This document shows, one piece after another, positions 17,981 through 27,521 of a DNA stretch of 64,000 nucleotides (positions are counted from its first letter, which is position 1; each line of letters starts with the position of its first letter). The translations under genes were made by a program, and so were the position numbers. The DNA comes from an uncultured Parabacteroides sp. Lineage in GTDB: Bacteria; Bacteroidota; Bacteroidia; Bacteroidales; Tannerellaceae. The stretch covers positions 39,609 through 103,608 of the forward strand of contig NZ_CAJJWO010000011.1 in NCBI RefSeq assembly GCF_905196875.1, read 5' to 3'. The notes below the pieces were generated by a model, which saw nothing but the letters and a program-made list of their open reading frames with translations, made no database searches and was not told where the DNA came from.

Positions 17981-20053
17981 ATGAAAGTATGTATTGCTGA
18001 AAAGCCGAGTGTGGCACGCGAGATTGCCGAAGTACTGGGGGCTACCAAAAAGATGAACGGGTATATTGAAGGAAACGGGTATCAGGTTACCTGGACATTC
18101 GGTCATCTGTGTACGCTGAAGGAACCTCACGACTATGCCGACGAGTGGAAACGGTGGAGCCTGAGTGCGCTACCGATGATCCCTCCCCGATTCGGTATCA
18201 AACTGATCAGCAACCCGACTTACGAGCAGCAGTTCAAAGTGATCGAAACTCTGATGCAGAATGCAGAAATGGTGATCAACTGCGGTGATGCCGGCCAGGA
18301 AGGAGAACTGATACAACGCTGGGTGATGCAAAAAGCCGGATGCACTTGTCCGGTATACCGGTTATGGATTTCTTCTTTGACGGAAGAAGCTATCCGCGAA
18401 GGGTTCCAACATCTGAAAGAACAAACAGAATTCAAGACACTATATGAAGCCGGACTGTCACGGGCTATCGGCGACTGGTTATTGGGTATGAACGCAACTC
18501 GGCTCTATACGATCCGTTACGGACAAAACCGTCAGGTGCTTTCCATCGGACGGGTGCAGACTCCGACACTCGCCTTGATCGTAAACCGCCAGGCGGAGAT
18601 CGACAACTTCAAGCCCGAACCTTACTGGGAATTAAAAACGATCTACCGGAATACGACTTTCTCTGCGACGAAAGGTAAATTCACCAAAAAAGAAGAAGGA
18701 GAAGCTTTTCTGGAAGTAGTACAAAAGGAAGACTTCACCGTCACCGATATTTCCGAAAAGAAAGGGAAAGAGTATGCTCCGAGGCTTTTCGACCTGACTT
18801 CCTTGCAGGTAGAATGCAATAAGAAATTTGCTTTTACCGCCGACGATACATTGAAGTTGATCCAGTCGCTCTATGAAAAGAAAGTGACGACCTATCCCCG
18901 TGTGGATACTACTTTCCTGAGTGAGGACATTTATCCGAAAGTTCCCAATACATTGAAAGGTCTGGTCGATTATACCGAGTTAACGGCTCCGGTATTATCC
19001 GCCAAGATCCCCAAAAGTAAAAGAGTATTCGACAACACGAAAGTAACCGATCACCATGCCATTATCCCGACCGGGGTACCCGCCCGCAACCTGACGGAAA
19101 ATGAGCGGAAGGTGTACGATCTGGTTACCCGTCGCTTCATAGCTGCTTTCTATCCAGATTGTGATATATCGACTACCACCGTACTCGGTAAGGTAGACAA
19201 AGTGGATTTCAAAGTAACCGGTAAACAGATTCTCAAACCGGGATGGCGTGTCGTATTCGGTGCCGAACAAAAAGACCCCGATGCCGAACCGACCGAAGAG
19301 GAAGGTGTATTGCCCGACTTCGTAAAAGGTGAAAGCGGCCCACACAAACCGATTTTAAAGGAAACGTGGACTACTCCCCCCAAGCCTTATACCGAAGCGA
19401 CCCTACTTCGTGCCATGGAAACGGCCGGTAAGCTGGTAGACAACGATGAACTGCGCGACGCCCTGAAGGAAAACGGCATTGGCCGCCCCTCCACACGCGC
19501 CGCCATTATCGAAACACTGTTCAAACGCAACTACATCCGGAAGGAGCGCAAAAACCTGTTCCCTACCGCTACCGGTGTCGAACTGATCGGCACCATACAT
19601 GAGGAACTGCTCAAAAGTGCCGAACTAACCGGTCTATGGGAAAAGAAACTGCGCCAGATCGAACGAGGCACTTATGAAGCCCGTACCTTCCTGGAGGAGT
19701 TGAAACAGATGGTCAACCAGGTAGTCATCAACGTCCTGTCCGACCAATCGACCCGTTCAATCACGATTACCGAGGCTGTTAAAGAAACTCCCAAAGAAGA
19801 AGAAAAAAAGGAAAAGAAACCCCGTAAGCCCCGTGCTAAGAAGGAAGAGACTCCGAAAGAGAAAGCAGCCCCCAAACAATCAGAGAAGCCGGTTTGTCCG
19901 ATCTGTAAAAAAGGAAGTATTCTACGAGGCAAGACAGCTTATGGATGTTCAGAATACAAGAACGGCTGTACCTTCCGTCTGGATTATGCGACTTATGGAG
20001 AAGGATTATCGGATGAAGAGTTGATAAAGGTAATTGGTAAAAGTAACAATTAA
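17981..20053 (+). CDS. topB: DNA topoisomerase III
   Basis: 690 residues from MKVCIAEKPSVAREIA, the canonical type IA start with the Toprim domain. The catalytic tyrosine is in VTTYPRVDTTFLS. GIGRPSTRAAIIETL and NYIRKERKNLFPT follow in the central domain. A Lys/Glu/Pro-rich linker leads to one C-terminal zinc-ribbon (CPICKKGS...CSEYKNGC). The enzyme passes single strands to relax or decatenate DNA. An upstream in-frame ATG at 17948 is rejected because it lies within the promoter element. Confidence 0.95.
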   Translation: MKVCIAEKPSVAREIAEVLGATKKMNGYIEGNGYQVTWTFGHLCTLKEPHDYADEWKRWSLSALPMIPPRFGIKLISNPTYEQQFKVIETLMQNAEMVINCGDAGQEGELIQRWVMQKAGCTCPVYRLWISSLTEEAIREGFQHLKEQTEFKTLYEAGLSRAIGDWLLGMNATRLYTIRYGQNRQVLSIGRVQTPTLALIVNRQAEIDNFKPEPYWELKTIYRNTTFSATKGKFTKKEEGEAFLEVVQKEDFTVTDISEKKGKEYAPRLFDLTSLQVECNKKFAFTADDTLKLIQSLYEKKVTTYPRVDTTFLSEDIYPKVPNTLKGLVDYTELTAPVLSAKIPKSKRVFDNTKVTDHHAIIPTGVPARNLTENERKVYDLVTRRFIAAFYPDCDISTTTVLGKVDKVDFKVTGKQILKPGWRVVFGAEQKDPDAEPTEEEGVLPDFVKGESGPHKPILKETWTTPPKPYTEATLLRAMETAGKLVDNDELRDALKENGIGRPSTRAAIIETLFKRNYIRKERKNLFPTATGVELIGTIHEELLKSAELTGLWEKKLRQIERGTYEARTFLEELKQMVNQVVINVLSDQSTRSITITEAVKETPKEEEKKEKKPRKPRAKKEETPKEKAAPKQSEKPVCPICKKGSILRGKTAYGCSEYKNGCTFRLDYATYGEGLSDEELIKVIGKSNN

Positions 20054-20081
20054 ATTTCACATTCCAGCGACCTTTATTCCT

Positions 20082-20089
20082 TATCTTTG
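20082..20089 (+). promoter_or_regulatory. -7 element for the Nudix gene
   Basis: TATCTTTG fits TAnnTTTG and predicts a transcript start near 20096, 15 bases before the chosen start codon at 20111. It lies within the only gap between topB and the Nudix gene. Confidence 0.55.
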
Positions 20090-20110
20090 CAACCTCAAAC
20101 AATTAGAAAG

Positions 20111-20602
20111 ATGAAAGAAGAATGGTTCCCTCTGGTAAATGAAGAGGGAGAAACAATAGGCAAAGCTACCCGCAGGGAATGCCATAGCGGAAGTAAACAA
20201 CTCCACCCGGTAATACATTTGCATATCTTCAATAAGGATGGCGAATTATATCTGCAAAAACGCTCTATGTCGAAAGATATCCAACCCGGCAAATGGGACA
20301 CAGCCGTAGGCGGACATATCGATTATGGCGAAACAGTAGAAGAAGCCCTCCGCCGCGAAGTACGCGAAGAACTGGGTATAACGGACTTTATCCCCGAATT
20401 CATCACCCGTTATGTCTTTGAGTCGGCCATCGAGAAAGAACTCGTCAATACCTTCCGTACTGTTTATGACGGAAAGATCATACCGGATACCGAAGAACTG
20501 GACGGCGGACGCTTCTGGCCGATCGAAGAGATCAAAGCAAATCTGGGAAAGAATGTGTTTACTCCTAACTTTGAACAGGAGTTTAAAAGGTTATTCTTAT
20601 AA
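20111..20602 (+). CDS. Nudix hydrolase
   Basis: 163 residues. The Nudix box is complete: G, then E seven residues on in GHIDYGE, followed by REVREELG. The N-terminus (WFPLVNEEGETIGKATR) and HLHIFNKDGELYLQKRS resemble the YfcD/isopentenyl-diphosphate-isomerase-like branch, which acts on nucleoside or isoprenoid diphosphates. The substrate is not determinable. An upstream in-frame start at 20087 overlaps the promoter and is rejected. The gene ends before a strong terminator shared with the convergent beta-helix gene. Confidence 0.88.
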   Translation: MKEEWFPLVNEEGETIGKATRRECHSGSKQLHPVIHLHIFNKDGELYLQKRSMSKDIQPGKWDTAVGGHIDYGETVEEALRREVREELGITDFIPEFITRYVFESAIEKELVNTFRTVYDGKIIPDTEELDGGRFWPIEEIKANLGKNVFTPNFEQEFKRLFL

Positions 20603-20622
20603 CATATAAAAAACAAGCACAA

Positions 20623-20826
20623 AACTATTCACCATTCACCCTGTATTCTTTTAACTATTAAATAACAAGGGATAAACATACCACAATACGAGTGAAAGAT
20701 TAAGACAAAAGGTGAAGGGTTCGCCTCAGCCCTTCACCTTTTACAACAACCATTCACCCGATATCCATCCACTTAAACAGAAATAGTCCAGCATGTTAAA
20801 GAGGATGAGGTGAATGGTGAATAGTT
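20623..20826. repeat. 204-base element with 18-base terminal inverted repeats
   Basis: AACTATTCACCATTCACC at 20623-20640 is the exact reverse complement of 20809-20826. Inside lie the terminator hairpin at 20707-20742 and another ATTCACC copy near 20752. It has no coding potential and exactly fills the gap up to the beta-helix stop codon. The layout resembles a small non-autonomous mobile element or a REP-type unit, but no target-site duplication is evident. Confidence 0.55.
20707..20742. terminator. Bidirectional terminator between Nudix and beta-helix genes
   Basis: A 13-base perfect stem AAAAGGTGAAGGG / CCCTTCACCTTTT with a ten-base loop gives A- and T-tracts on both sides, suiting both convergent genes. 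Confidence 0.85.
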
Positions 20827-23800
20827 CTATTGAACATAAACTTTTTGTGCTCCTTCCTTATATTCTACAATATATATGCCTGCCAATGACGGACGGTATC
20901 GGATTTGCAACCCGTTTCCTGTTCCTGTATCCAATAATTGTCCTGCCGCATTGTAAATAGCATAAGGCTTACCGACAGGCAAATTAGAAATGACAATCTC
21001 TTTATTATAAGATTCTATCTTCAATGCATCTAAAGTTATCTCCTCTGCAGCGGTAGACGAGTTAGAACGCATAACAGTAAATACTCCTAATCGGCTGGTT
21101 TGGAAAATCAGGGCATTCGACTCGGCATCATACGTTGGGACGATACGAGATATCCTCCCTTTCGATTCATTCAGGATGTAATAGTTTCCGGCTTCCGATG
21201 ATACACGCAATCCTCCTGCAACCTGAATCTTCGGCAGATAACAAACAATGGTTAGTTTGACCGGAAGATCATAATAGGTCTGGCTTTGTCCGCCGCCATT
21301 TCCTGAAACAATATCGATCAGCTCCTCTAACGAACCTATAACCTCATCGCCATTGCGTTCTGCATCCTTCACTTCGTCTTGCAAAATACCGGGCAGATCT
21401 TCATCCGGAACAGGTTGAGCTTTAGGATAGATCTCTTTCGGATTTAAAATTGCAATTAATGAATCCAAGTTGCCAATTCCTGTATCCGGAATAAGGTCGT
21501 TATCCGGATCAAATTTAGAAGTATCAACAGGAGCAACAGTTACTCCGTCAGGAATAAACTCGGCAGTAATCAGCGCATCGACAGCCGGCATCTTAAATGT
21601 AAAGATGTTAGTTTTATTAGTTGACTGCAATTTACCGGTCTTATTATAAGAAAGGCTTTCCTTATACAATTTATAGCCCGACAAAGGTGTAGCCGTTACA
21701 GTAACCATTTCATCCTGTGCCGCAGTAACCTTGTCGGCTGAAATCTTTCCATTCTGGCAAGTTTCTGTTTTCACATTATACGACTTCGCTTTTAAAGCAC
21801 TCAATACAAAAGTATTGTCTACTTTCTTCAAGGTATATTCCTTTGCCAGCGCCTGGGCAAGAACAAACTTCTGCAAATCAGCCTGTGTCAACATATAATC
21901 AGCCCCTTTAGCAATTACCCAACCGTCTTCAGCGTCATGGCACACCAAACCGAGGTTACTTTTCAATTGACCATAGATATTCAAACATCCCCAGCGTGAA
22001 CCGGATTTATCCATGTAAAAGTCATCGCCTATTGTTGCCGTATTATACAAATTCAAATTACCATAAACAAAGATTCCACTTCCTTCGTCTTTAATCAGTG
22101 TCGACAGATAATTCTGGATATGCACCGAACGAAGCGTCGTTGTACCCTGGGAAGAAAGAGAGATCGCGTGATTATTGGTATATTCACCTGAAACATAATC
22201 TAATGTTCCCAGATTCCGTATCAGATTATAAACATATTTGCTATCCGTACAACTATTATTTTGTATTTTACCTCCTTCGATCCGGCAATTGCCATTTGAG
22301 CCGATAAGAATAAGAGCATCTCCGTTATTCTCAGAGATGATGCAATCTTTCAATGTACAACTTCCGTAAATACGCAACATTGTCCAGGTGTCTAATTGAC
22401 TCAACGACCTTTGCATGGTCACCTTGTTTAACATGGCAGACGAACCATAATCGACAAAAAGGAATGAGCAATAAGCATTCGTACCCGTCTTTGTACCCAA
22501 AAGAGTTGCATTCTCAATAGTTAAACTACCTTTTGATTCGACGGAAAACATACGGATATTACTTGTGAGGATATTGCTATAAACAACGTTGTTTCCTACC
22601 AGCTTAATATGTTTGCCTTTGATTGTAACCGTTTTGTTGAAATCTATTCCGGCAGAAGTAATGGTCAGTTCGGTTAGATTATCTACCGTACCTGCCGGTG
22701 CGGCATCAATTGCAGCCTGCAATTGATCAACGGTAGCGATAACTCCGGTAGAACCTGCTTTCGAAAGGACAAAAGTATTCCCCTCTGCTTTCAAAGAGAA
22801 ACCGTCCGGCAGACGAAAACAAGCCAGGTCGGAAGTCGTTAACTGATAGCTGTCTGTGCCCCGTATGATAACATCGCCATCGGCTACTTCATTATCAAAC
22901 AATAAATTAACATTACCGGATAACCCGGCACCCAGTGAGATGGTTCCTCCTTTGAACATTTTAATTGCATCCGTAAAAAGTTTCGCACCGGCTACTGTCC
23001 CATACATAAGGTTACCAGCTACACCGATACTGACATAATCATGAGATACTTCACCAGAGTAAAAGGTCATATTTCCAGATACATAAACCGTTCCGAACCG
23101 GGGATATACTTCATCATTCTCAATATTACTTCCACGACCGTCTTCATTGGCATACATCATACCACCGTCGATAGAAAAGTGTCCGTCACCCTCAATTCGA
23201 ATTGTTCCGCCTATACCATAGGTATTTAGTTCGATGCGTGCATTTTTATTCAAATAACAATACCCGCCGGTTACTAAAATACCGTTATACCAGTCGTAAT
23301 GTCCAAGGGCGTTTGTAAGTATAGTTCCATTCTCCAAATAACAACTTCCTCCCGATTGACGGATAAAGGTACACCAATTATTGGTTGCCGCCGATTTAGC
23401 ACCGTCTAATTTGATATTCTCAAACTTTACGTCACCTGATTTAATTTCAAACATCGTAAGCCATTGCGTTTTGGAAAAATCAGCTTTAATCGTTCCACCT
23501 GTTATTTTCAGATACTTGCCGTCAATGGTTACCGGAGCAGATAAGGTTATCCCCTTTTCAGCAATCGTAATAGTTGTCGGAGCGCCGGATGTTCCGGAAG
23601 CGTTATCAATTGCATCCTGCAATTCTTTTTCTGTCGTTATTTCACCTGTTCCGGAAGAGGATTTAGATAATATGATCTGATTATTAATCAAACTCAACTT
23701 CAAATCCGGATGCTTTAAGTTTTTAATAGAGATCTTTGCCAGATCGCTTGCGGTCAAAGTATAATTCCCGACGCCACCTCCGATGGCAACAACGTCACCT

Positions 23801-24522
23801 TCATCCATGATTGTTTCGATAATAATCTCCGATGTCAAAGAAGAAGTTAAATTGATGGGGAAATTCTCATCCACCCATAGAGTCGCATCCGTCCCACTCA
23901 GAGATATAGCTGATGCATTTAAAACAGTTGTACCTCCTGAATAAATAGAACCTCGAGTCTCATTTCCGGCAATTTCACCCTTTAATAAATGAGCCGTTCC
24001 AAAATTAAAAATTACATGATTGTCTTCCCCTACATTATGAGTAATTGAACCACCATCGAGATTGAATGTTCCAAAATTCATTACACATAAAGCATGTTCT
24101 ATTCCCCTATTTCTTTGAAAAGATCCGCCTTCGGCAAGAGTCAATGTTCCACCTTTTTGAATGTCTATCAATGGCATATTTTGAGCTTCCAAATCCGCAC
24201 CGTCAATGGTATTTTCTATCGTTATATTTCCGCCATCTTTAACAGACAAAATAACACCAGTGTACCCTTCGGCCCTAATTAAAGGACCGCCATGCATTCT
24301 ATACGAACTGATACTTACTGGTACTATTTCATCAACAATAATACCTTCTGCAGTAATAGGCCGATCTAGAACGTCATCACTTCTTAATTGTGGTGATGAT
24401 AAGACCTCCTGCAATTGTTCCATAGTTTTTATTTCTATGGAGTTTTGGGCCATAACTGGTAGCCAACTGATTAAGCTAAGCAATATCATGCTTGCCAACT
24501 TTTGAGTGTACCTCTTTTTCAT
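20827..24522 (-). CDS. Giant exported beta-helix protein with sorting-type C-terminus
   Basis: About 1231 residues from MKKRYTQKLASMILLSLISWLPVMA (signal peptide). Most of the chain is three successive units, each opening with a related element (the last two share GVIATVDQLQAAIDAA / GEITTEKELQDAIDNA). Each unit continues with short repeated strands rich in G, N, L, I typical of right-handed parallel beta-helices. A lysine-rich Ig-like or bacterial-repeat region (VTATPLSGYKLYKES) follows. The final 80 residues (AIYNAAGQLLDTGTG ... GIYIVEYKEGAQKVYVQ) resemble the type A C-terminal sorting domain used by T9SS-like secretion. Likely a surface adhesin or glycan-facing protein. It is separated by 175 bases from the kinase/FHA block and may have its own promoter. 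Confidence 0.78.
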   Translation of the reverse strand: MKKRYTQKLASMILLSLISWLPVMAQNSIEIKTMEQLQEVLSSPQLRSDDVLDRPITAEGIIVDEIVPVSISSYRMHGGPLIRAEGYTGVILSVKDGGNITIENTIDGADLEAQNMPLIDIQKGGTLTLAEGGSFQRNRGIEHALCVMNFGTFNLDGGSITHNVGEDNHVIFNFGTAHLLKGEIAGNETRGSIYSGGTTVLNASAISLSGTDATLWVDENFPINLTSSLTSEIIIETIMDEGDVVAIGGGVGNYTLTASDLAKISIKNLKHPDLKLSLINNQIILSKSSSGTGEITTEKELQDAIDNASGTSGAPTTITIAEKGITLSAPVTIDGKYLKITGGTIKADFSKTQWLTMFEIKSGDVKFENIKLDGAKSAATNNWCTFIRQSGGSCYLENGTILTNALGHYDWYNGILVTGGYCYLNKNARIELNTYGIGGTIRIEGDGHFSIDGGMMYANEDGRGSNIENDEVYPRFGTVYVSGNMTFYSGEVSHDYVSIGVAGNLMYGTVAGAKLFTDAIKMFKGGTISLGAGLSGNVNLLFDNEVADGDVIIRGTDSYQLTTSDLACFRLPDGFSLKAEGNTFVLSKAGSTGVIATVDQLQAAIDAAPAGTVDNLTELTITSAGIDFNKTVTIKGKHIKLVGNNVVYSNILTSNIRMFSVESKGSLTIENATLLGTKTGTNAYCSFLFVDYGSSAMLNKVTMQRSLSQLDTWTMLRIYGSCTLKDCIISENNGDALILIGSNGNCRIEGGKIQNNSCTDSKYVYNLIRNLGTLDYVSGEYTNNHAISLSSQGTTTLRSVHIQNYLSTLIKDEGSGIFVYGNLNLYNTATIGDDFYMDKSGSRWGCLNIYGQLKSNLGLVCHDAEDGWVIAKGADYMLTQADLQKFVLAQALAKEYTLKKVDNTFVLSALKAKSYNVKTETCQNGKISADKVTAAQDEMVTVTATPLSGYKLYKESLSYNKTGKLQSTNKTNIFTFKMPAVDALITAEFIPDGVTVAPVDTSKFDPDNDLIPDTGIGNLDSLIAILNPKEIYPKAQPVPDEDLPGILQDEVKDAERNGDEVIGSLEELIDIVSGNGGGQSQTYYDLPVKLTIVCYLPKIQVAGGLRVSSEAGNYYILNESKGRISRIVPTYDAESNALIFQTSRLGVFTVMRSNSSTAAEEITLDALKIESYNKEIVISNLPVGKPYAIYNAAGQLLDTGTGNGLQIRYRPSLAGIYIVEYKEGAQKVYVQ

Positions 24523-24594
24523 ATGCATAGTATTTAAAGAAAAAAGACGATAAATCAACAGACATAACATCTCTAATCTTTTGTTATATATAGA

Positions 24595-24602
24595 CAAATA
24601 TA
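24595..24602 (-). promoter_or_regulatory. Possible -7 element for the beta-helix gene
   Basis: TATATTTG on the minus strand fits TAnnTTTG, about 75 bases before the start codon at 24522, in the 175-base gap. No clear -33 element is present. Confidence 0.4.
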
Positions 24603-24697
24603 TCAAACAAAAGAAAGCCCTTTATTTACAGTATTTGCTGATAACGATTATACTTTCACAAGTACAAATAAGCGAGATAAATTTATTCCTAAATGCA

Positions 24698-25960
24698 CTA
24701 CTTTATCAAACAGAGAATAATACGTTTCCCTTTCATCGCATATACAACGTAGTAACCCGGAGTTGTCAAAGGATAGACGAGTCTGGTAGTGCCATTCACA
24801 CTCGTTTCCTTACTTGTATAATGAATGCCATTAGTAATCATTTCTTTATAAGTAAACCCATTACGCGATTCTTTCTTATTTATTGGTTTAGGACTAACCG
24901 GCAATAAAAGCCAACCTTCCACATCATATTCATTTTCCAAACGCGTTTCTACAACCAATTCCTGATGTAAAGAATCTAATGATAATACAACAGGCACGGA
25001 TTCTGGTAAAATAGTTATTAATTCCTCATCTTCTTCCACGATTGCGTTGGTAACCGGTTTCCGGTTGATATATAAATCACCTTTATTTAAAAGGATATCT
25101 TTTTTCTCTTTATACTCCGGGTTTTCCTCGCGTTGCATTTCACGGATATCCTTGTGTTCCACCTTCTTTGTTTCGCCGGCAGAAGTCTGTACCAACAAAT
25201 ACCCCGGTTCTTTATCGGTACCGTAATATTGGTCTACTACAATACCTTTAATGCTTCGACCGTCCTCTATCCGGACAATATCCAATAACTGGCTCTGCTC
25301 AAACAGACTTTGTTCCGGATTTATTTTAACCTTCTTTTGCCGGATGATCTGTTCCTGTTTAAGAACTTCTACTACCCCGTCTGTTTTAAGCAGGCTGACC
25401 AGCTCGCCGGGAACTTGTCTGATAATCTGTCCTTCCAGTTCTTTCGAAGAGGATTTTAGTAGAATCAGATCATTTAAGCCGTTCAACTGCGCTTTATCAC
25501 GTTTGTCACGCTCGATAGCCTCCACATCTTTCCAGTCGAAAAAGAAAGTATCGGGCGACAGGTCCAGATATTTAACGACAGCCCCCTGCTCCAATATGCG
25601 GACATTCCGAATATCCTGCTTCTCCTTCGATCCAGCCTGCCTCACGATATGAGCCAATTTGAATACAGATTTCTTCCCATCATGCCGAATTGCACCGTTC
25701 TCCTTCGCCCAGTTCTGCCATTCAGCGGATACATCTTCCAAATTATATTCGAGAATATCCATCGATTTGACCTCCGACGAAGGCAAATAGACTGTCGACC
25801 TTTCCGACAAAAACGTAATGTCTTTCCCCGGATGTTGATTCGATATATACCCTTCCAAAACAGAACCATTCTTTAAAATGATACGTTCCACCGGATTTGC
25901 CCTGACTATGAATCCCGGTAAAAACAATAGTACCCCAATAAGCAATCGTATATTTTTCAT
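24698..25960 (-). CDS. Exported protein with repeated SH3/Lsm-like segments, function unknown
   Basis: 420 residues with a signal peptide. I do not recognise a named family. Three segments share one pattern: an Ile/Leu-rich strand, then G-x-I, then a strand ending in a V..I motif. They are ILKNGSVLEGYISNQ with SSEVKSMDI (about 28-75), LILLKSSSKELEGQII with KQEQIIRQK (about 165-212), and IVRIEDGRSIKGIVVD with EHKDIREMQ (about 228-275). Each looks like a small five-strand barrel. The C-terminal 120 residues form a different beta-rich domain ending in YYVVYAMKGKRIILCLIK. It follows the WG-repeat gene by 16 bases in the kinase/FHA block. Confidence 0.7.
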   Translation of the reverse strand: MKNIRLLIGVLLFLPGFIVRANPVERIILKNGSVLEGYISNQHPGKDITFLSERSTVYLPSSEVKSMDILEYNLEDVSAEWQNWAKENGAIRHDGKKSVFKLAHIVRQAGSKEKQDIRNVRILEQGAVVKYLDLSPDTFFFDWKDVEAIERDKRDKAQLNGLNDLILLKSSSKELEGQIIRQVPGELVSLLKTDGVVEVLKQEQIIRQKKVKINPEQSLFEQSQLLDIVRIEDGRSIKGIVVDQYYGTDKEPGYLLVQTSAGETKKVEHKDIREMQREENPEYKEKKDILLNKGDLYINRKPVTNAIVEEDEELITILPESVPVVLSLDSLHQELVVETRLENEYDVEGWLLLPVSPKPINKKESRNGFTYKEMITNGIHYTSKETSVNGTTRLVYPLTTPGYYVVYAMKGKRIILCLIK

Positions 25961-25976
25961 AAACTAATCTTACTAA

Positions 25977-27521
25977 TTATAACTCCGTAAAAAACGGAAC
26001 AACCCATATCTCTTTACTTATTTTATCTCTAAAAGAGGTTTCGATTGTCATCGCACGTTTCTCCTTTTTAGTCACTTTATAAAAACTGGCAGAAATACGT
26101 TCCACACTATTTCCTTGAAGCGTAAGCGTTTTCTTTACAGCTTTTAAGCGGTCGCCAGAGATATTGACCGTTATTTCGTACGATTCTTCCGAGTTATTTT
26201 TCAAACGAACCGAAACTATTGCATTATCTTTTGCGTTCGCTTTCGTAGTTTCCGAAACAACGGTAACCTCTATGGCTGATGCAGCATTTTTTTTCTTATC
26301 TTCTACTTTAGTCTTGTAAAGTATCAGGTTCTGTCCTTCCAGCATCACTTGCCCCTCGTCTCTGTCGGTAGGCAGTAAAAACGAGAAGGTCCGACTGTTC
26401 GTTGCGCTGCCGGGCAACGAGGCACTGATACTATTCTTCTCCTCCTTATCCAGATAATAAAGTTTCAATGTTTCATTCTTCCATTCGTCCGGCACTTCTG
26501 CCACATAATCAATCGCTTCTTTCTCTGAGTCTGTCGAAGACAAAGAACCTTTATTCTGTTGTATCACAAACGTTCCTTTTATTAATTTCAACATACCTTT
26601 CTTTCCGTCTTTCTTTACAATAGCATATCCTTTACTAAAAGGCATCGCCTCAGAAAACTGTGGCGGCAAGACGATTTTATCATTCAACCTGTAACCATAC
26701 AATCCATTTTCAGAGAATGTAGTCGGACCGTCATACAGGATTGTCGATTGCCGGGGTTCTTCCTGTTTGGCATTATCCGTAACCAGACAATATTTTTCAT
26801 CAAAAATCAGAGGCTGGTCATAGCCTTCCCGTAAAATAGTACCTGCTGTATTAATGATATACTGTTTATCATTCTTAGATGTAACCAGTGCTTCCCCGTT
26901 TTTAAAGGTTGTACCGGAAGATATATTCTCTATCTCAGCCTGCAAAGTCAGCGGACGCCCATTCTCATCAATATACAATACACTGCCCTTATTCTTCTTA
27001 TTTATCAGTGAGGTCATATTCCCTATTAAATTCTTCTTACTGACCGCAGCCAACCCTTCCGAAAAAGGATGAATCGTTGCATACTCAAAGCCAATAATTA
27101 AACGTCCGTTCGTATTGATAAAACCATATTTTCCTTTACTGTTGCACACCGGCAGTTTGCCGTCTGAGAAAAAAGGATACTGGTCCACGTAATAATCGGC
27201 AGGCACGGGAATCACTTTTTTATCGTTTCCCACAAATCCCTCCAACCGGTATTTTTCTTCTCCGAATCCCAACATCAGGGAGTATCCTTCCACCGGATCG
27301 GTAATAGAATCGGTAGTAACGGGGACAATAACCGTTCCGGTTTCATCGATCAAGCCGACCTTCGTTCCATTTTTCACTTTATATACTCCGTTATCAAACA
27401 AAGTAATATTTGTGTACGCAGGCTTAATACTCCATGTCACAGTTTGAGCATCAATAGACAAGACTGATGCCAGAAATACTATTGCGAGTAAGCTTAATAA
27501 TTTCATACTATTCATCTTCAC
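25977..27521 (-). CDS. Exported WG-repeat protein
   Basis: 514 residues with a signal peptide (MKLLSLLAIVFLASVLSIDAQ region). WG-type repeats are visible as GLIDETGTVIVPV, YGFINTNGRLIIGFEYATIHPFSEGLAAVSKK and YGYRLNDKIVLPPQFSEAMPFSKGYAIVKKDGKKG. The C-terminal 150 residues form Ig-like strands (VTVVSETTKANAKDNAIVSVRLKNNSEESYEITVNI). WG repeats are presumed binding modules. The chosen start overlaps the stop of the upstream FHA-protease gene; an in-frame ATG at 27506 just after that stop is equally likely. Overlap or near-contact implies co-translation with the protease. Confidence 0.8.
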   Translation of the reverse strand: MKMNSMKLLSLLAIVFLASVLSIDAQTVTWSIKPAYTNITLFDNGVYKVKNGTKVGLIDETGTVIVPVTTDSITDPVEGYSLMLGFGEEKYRLEGFVGNDKKVIPVPADYYVDQYPFFSDGKLPVCNSKGKYGFINTNGRLIIGFEYATIHPFSEGLAAVSKKNLIGNMTSLINKKNKGSVLYIDENGRPLTLQAEIENISSGTTFKNGEALVTSKNDKQYIINTAGTILREGYDQPLIFDEKYCLVTDNAKQEEPRQSTILYDGPTTFSENGLYGYRLNDKIVLPPQFSEAMPFSKGYAIVKKDGKKGMLKLIKGTFVIQQNKGSLSSTDSEKEAIDYVAEVPDEWKNETLKLYYLDKEEKNSISASLPGSATNSRTFSFLLPTDRDEGQVMLEGQNLILYKTKVEDKKKNAASAIEVTVVSETTKANAKDNAIVSVRLKNNSEESYEITVNISGDRLKAVKKTLTLQGNSVERISASFYKVTKKEKRAMTIETSFRDKISKEIWVVPFFTEL

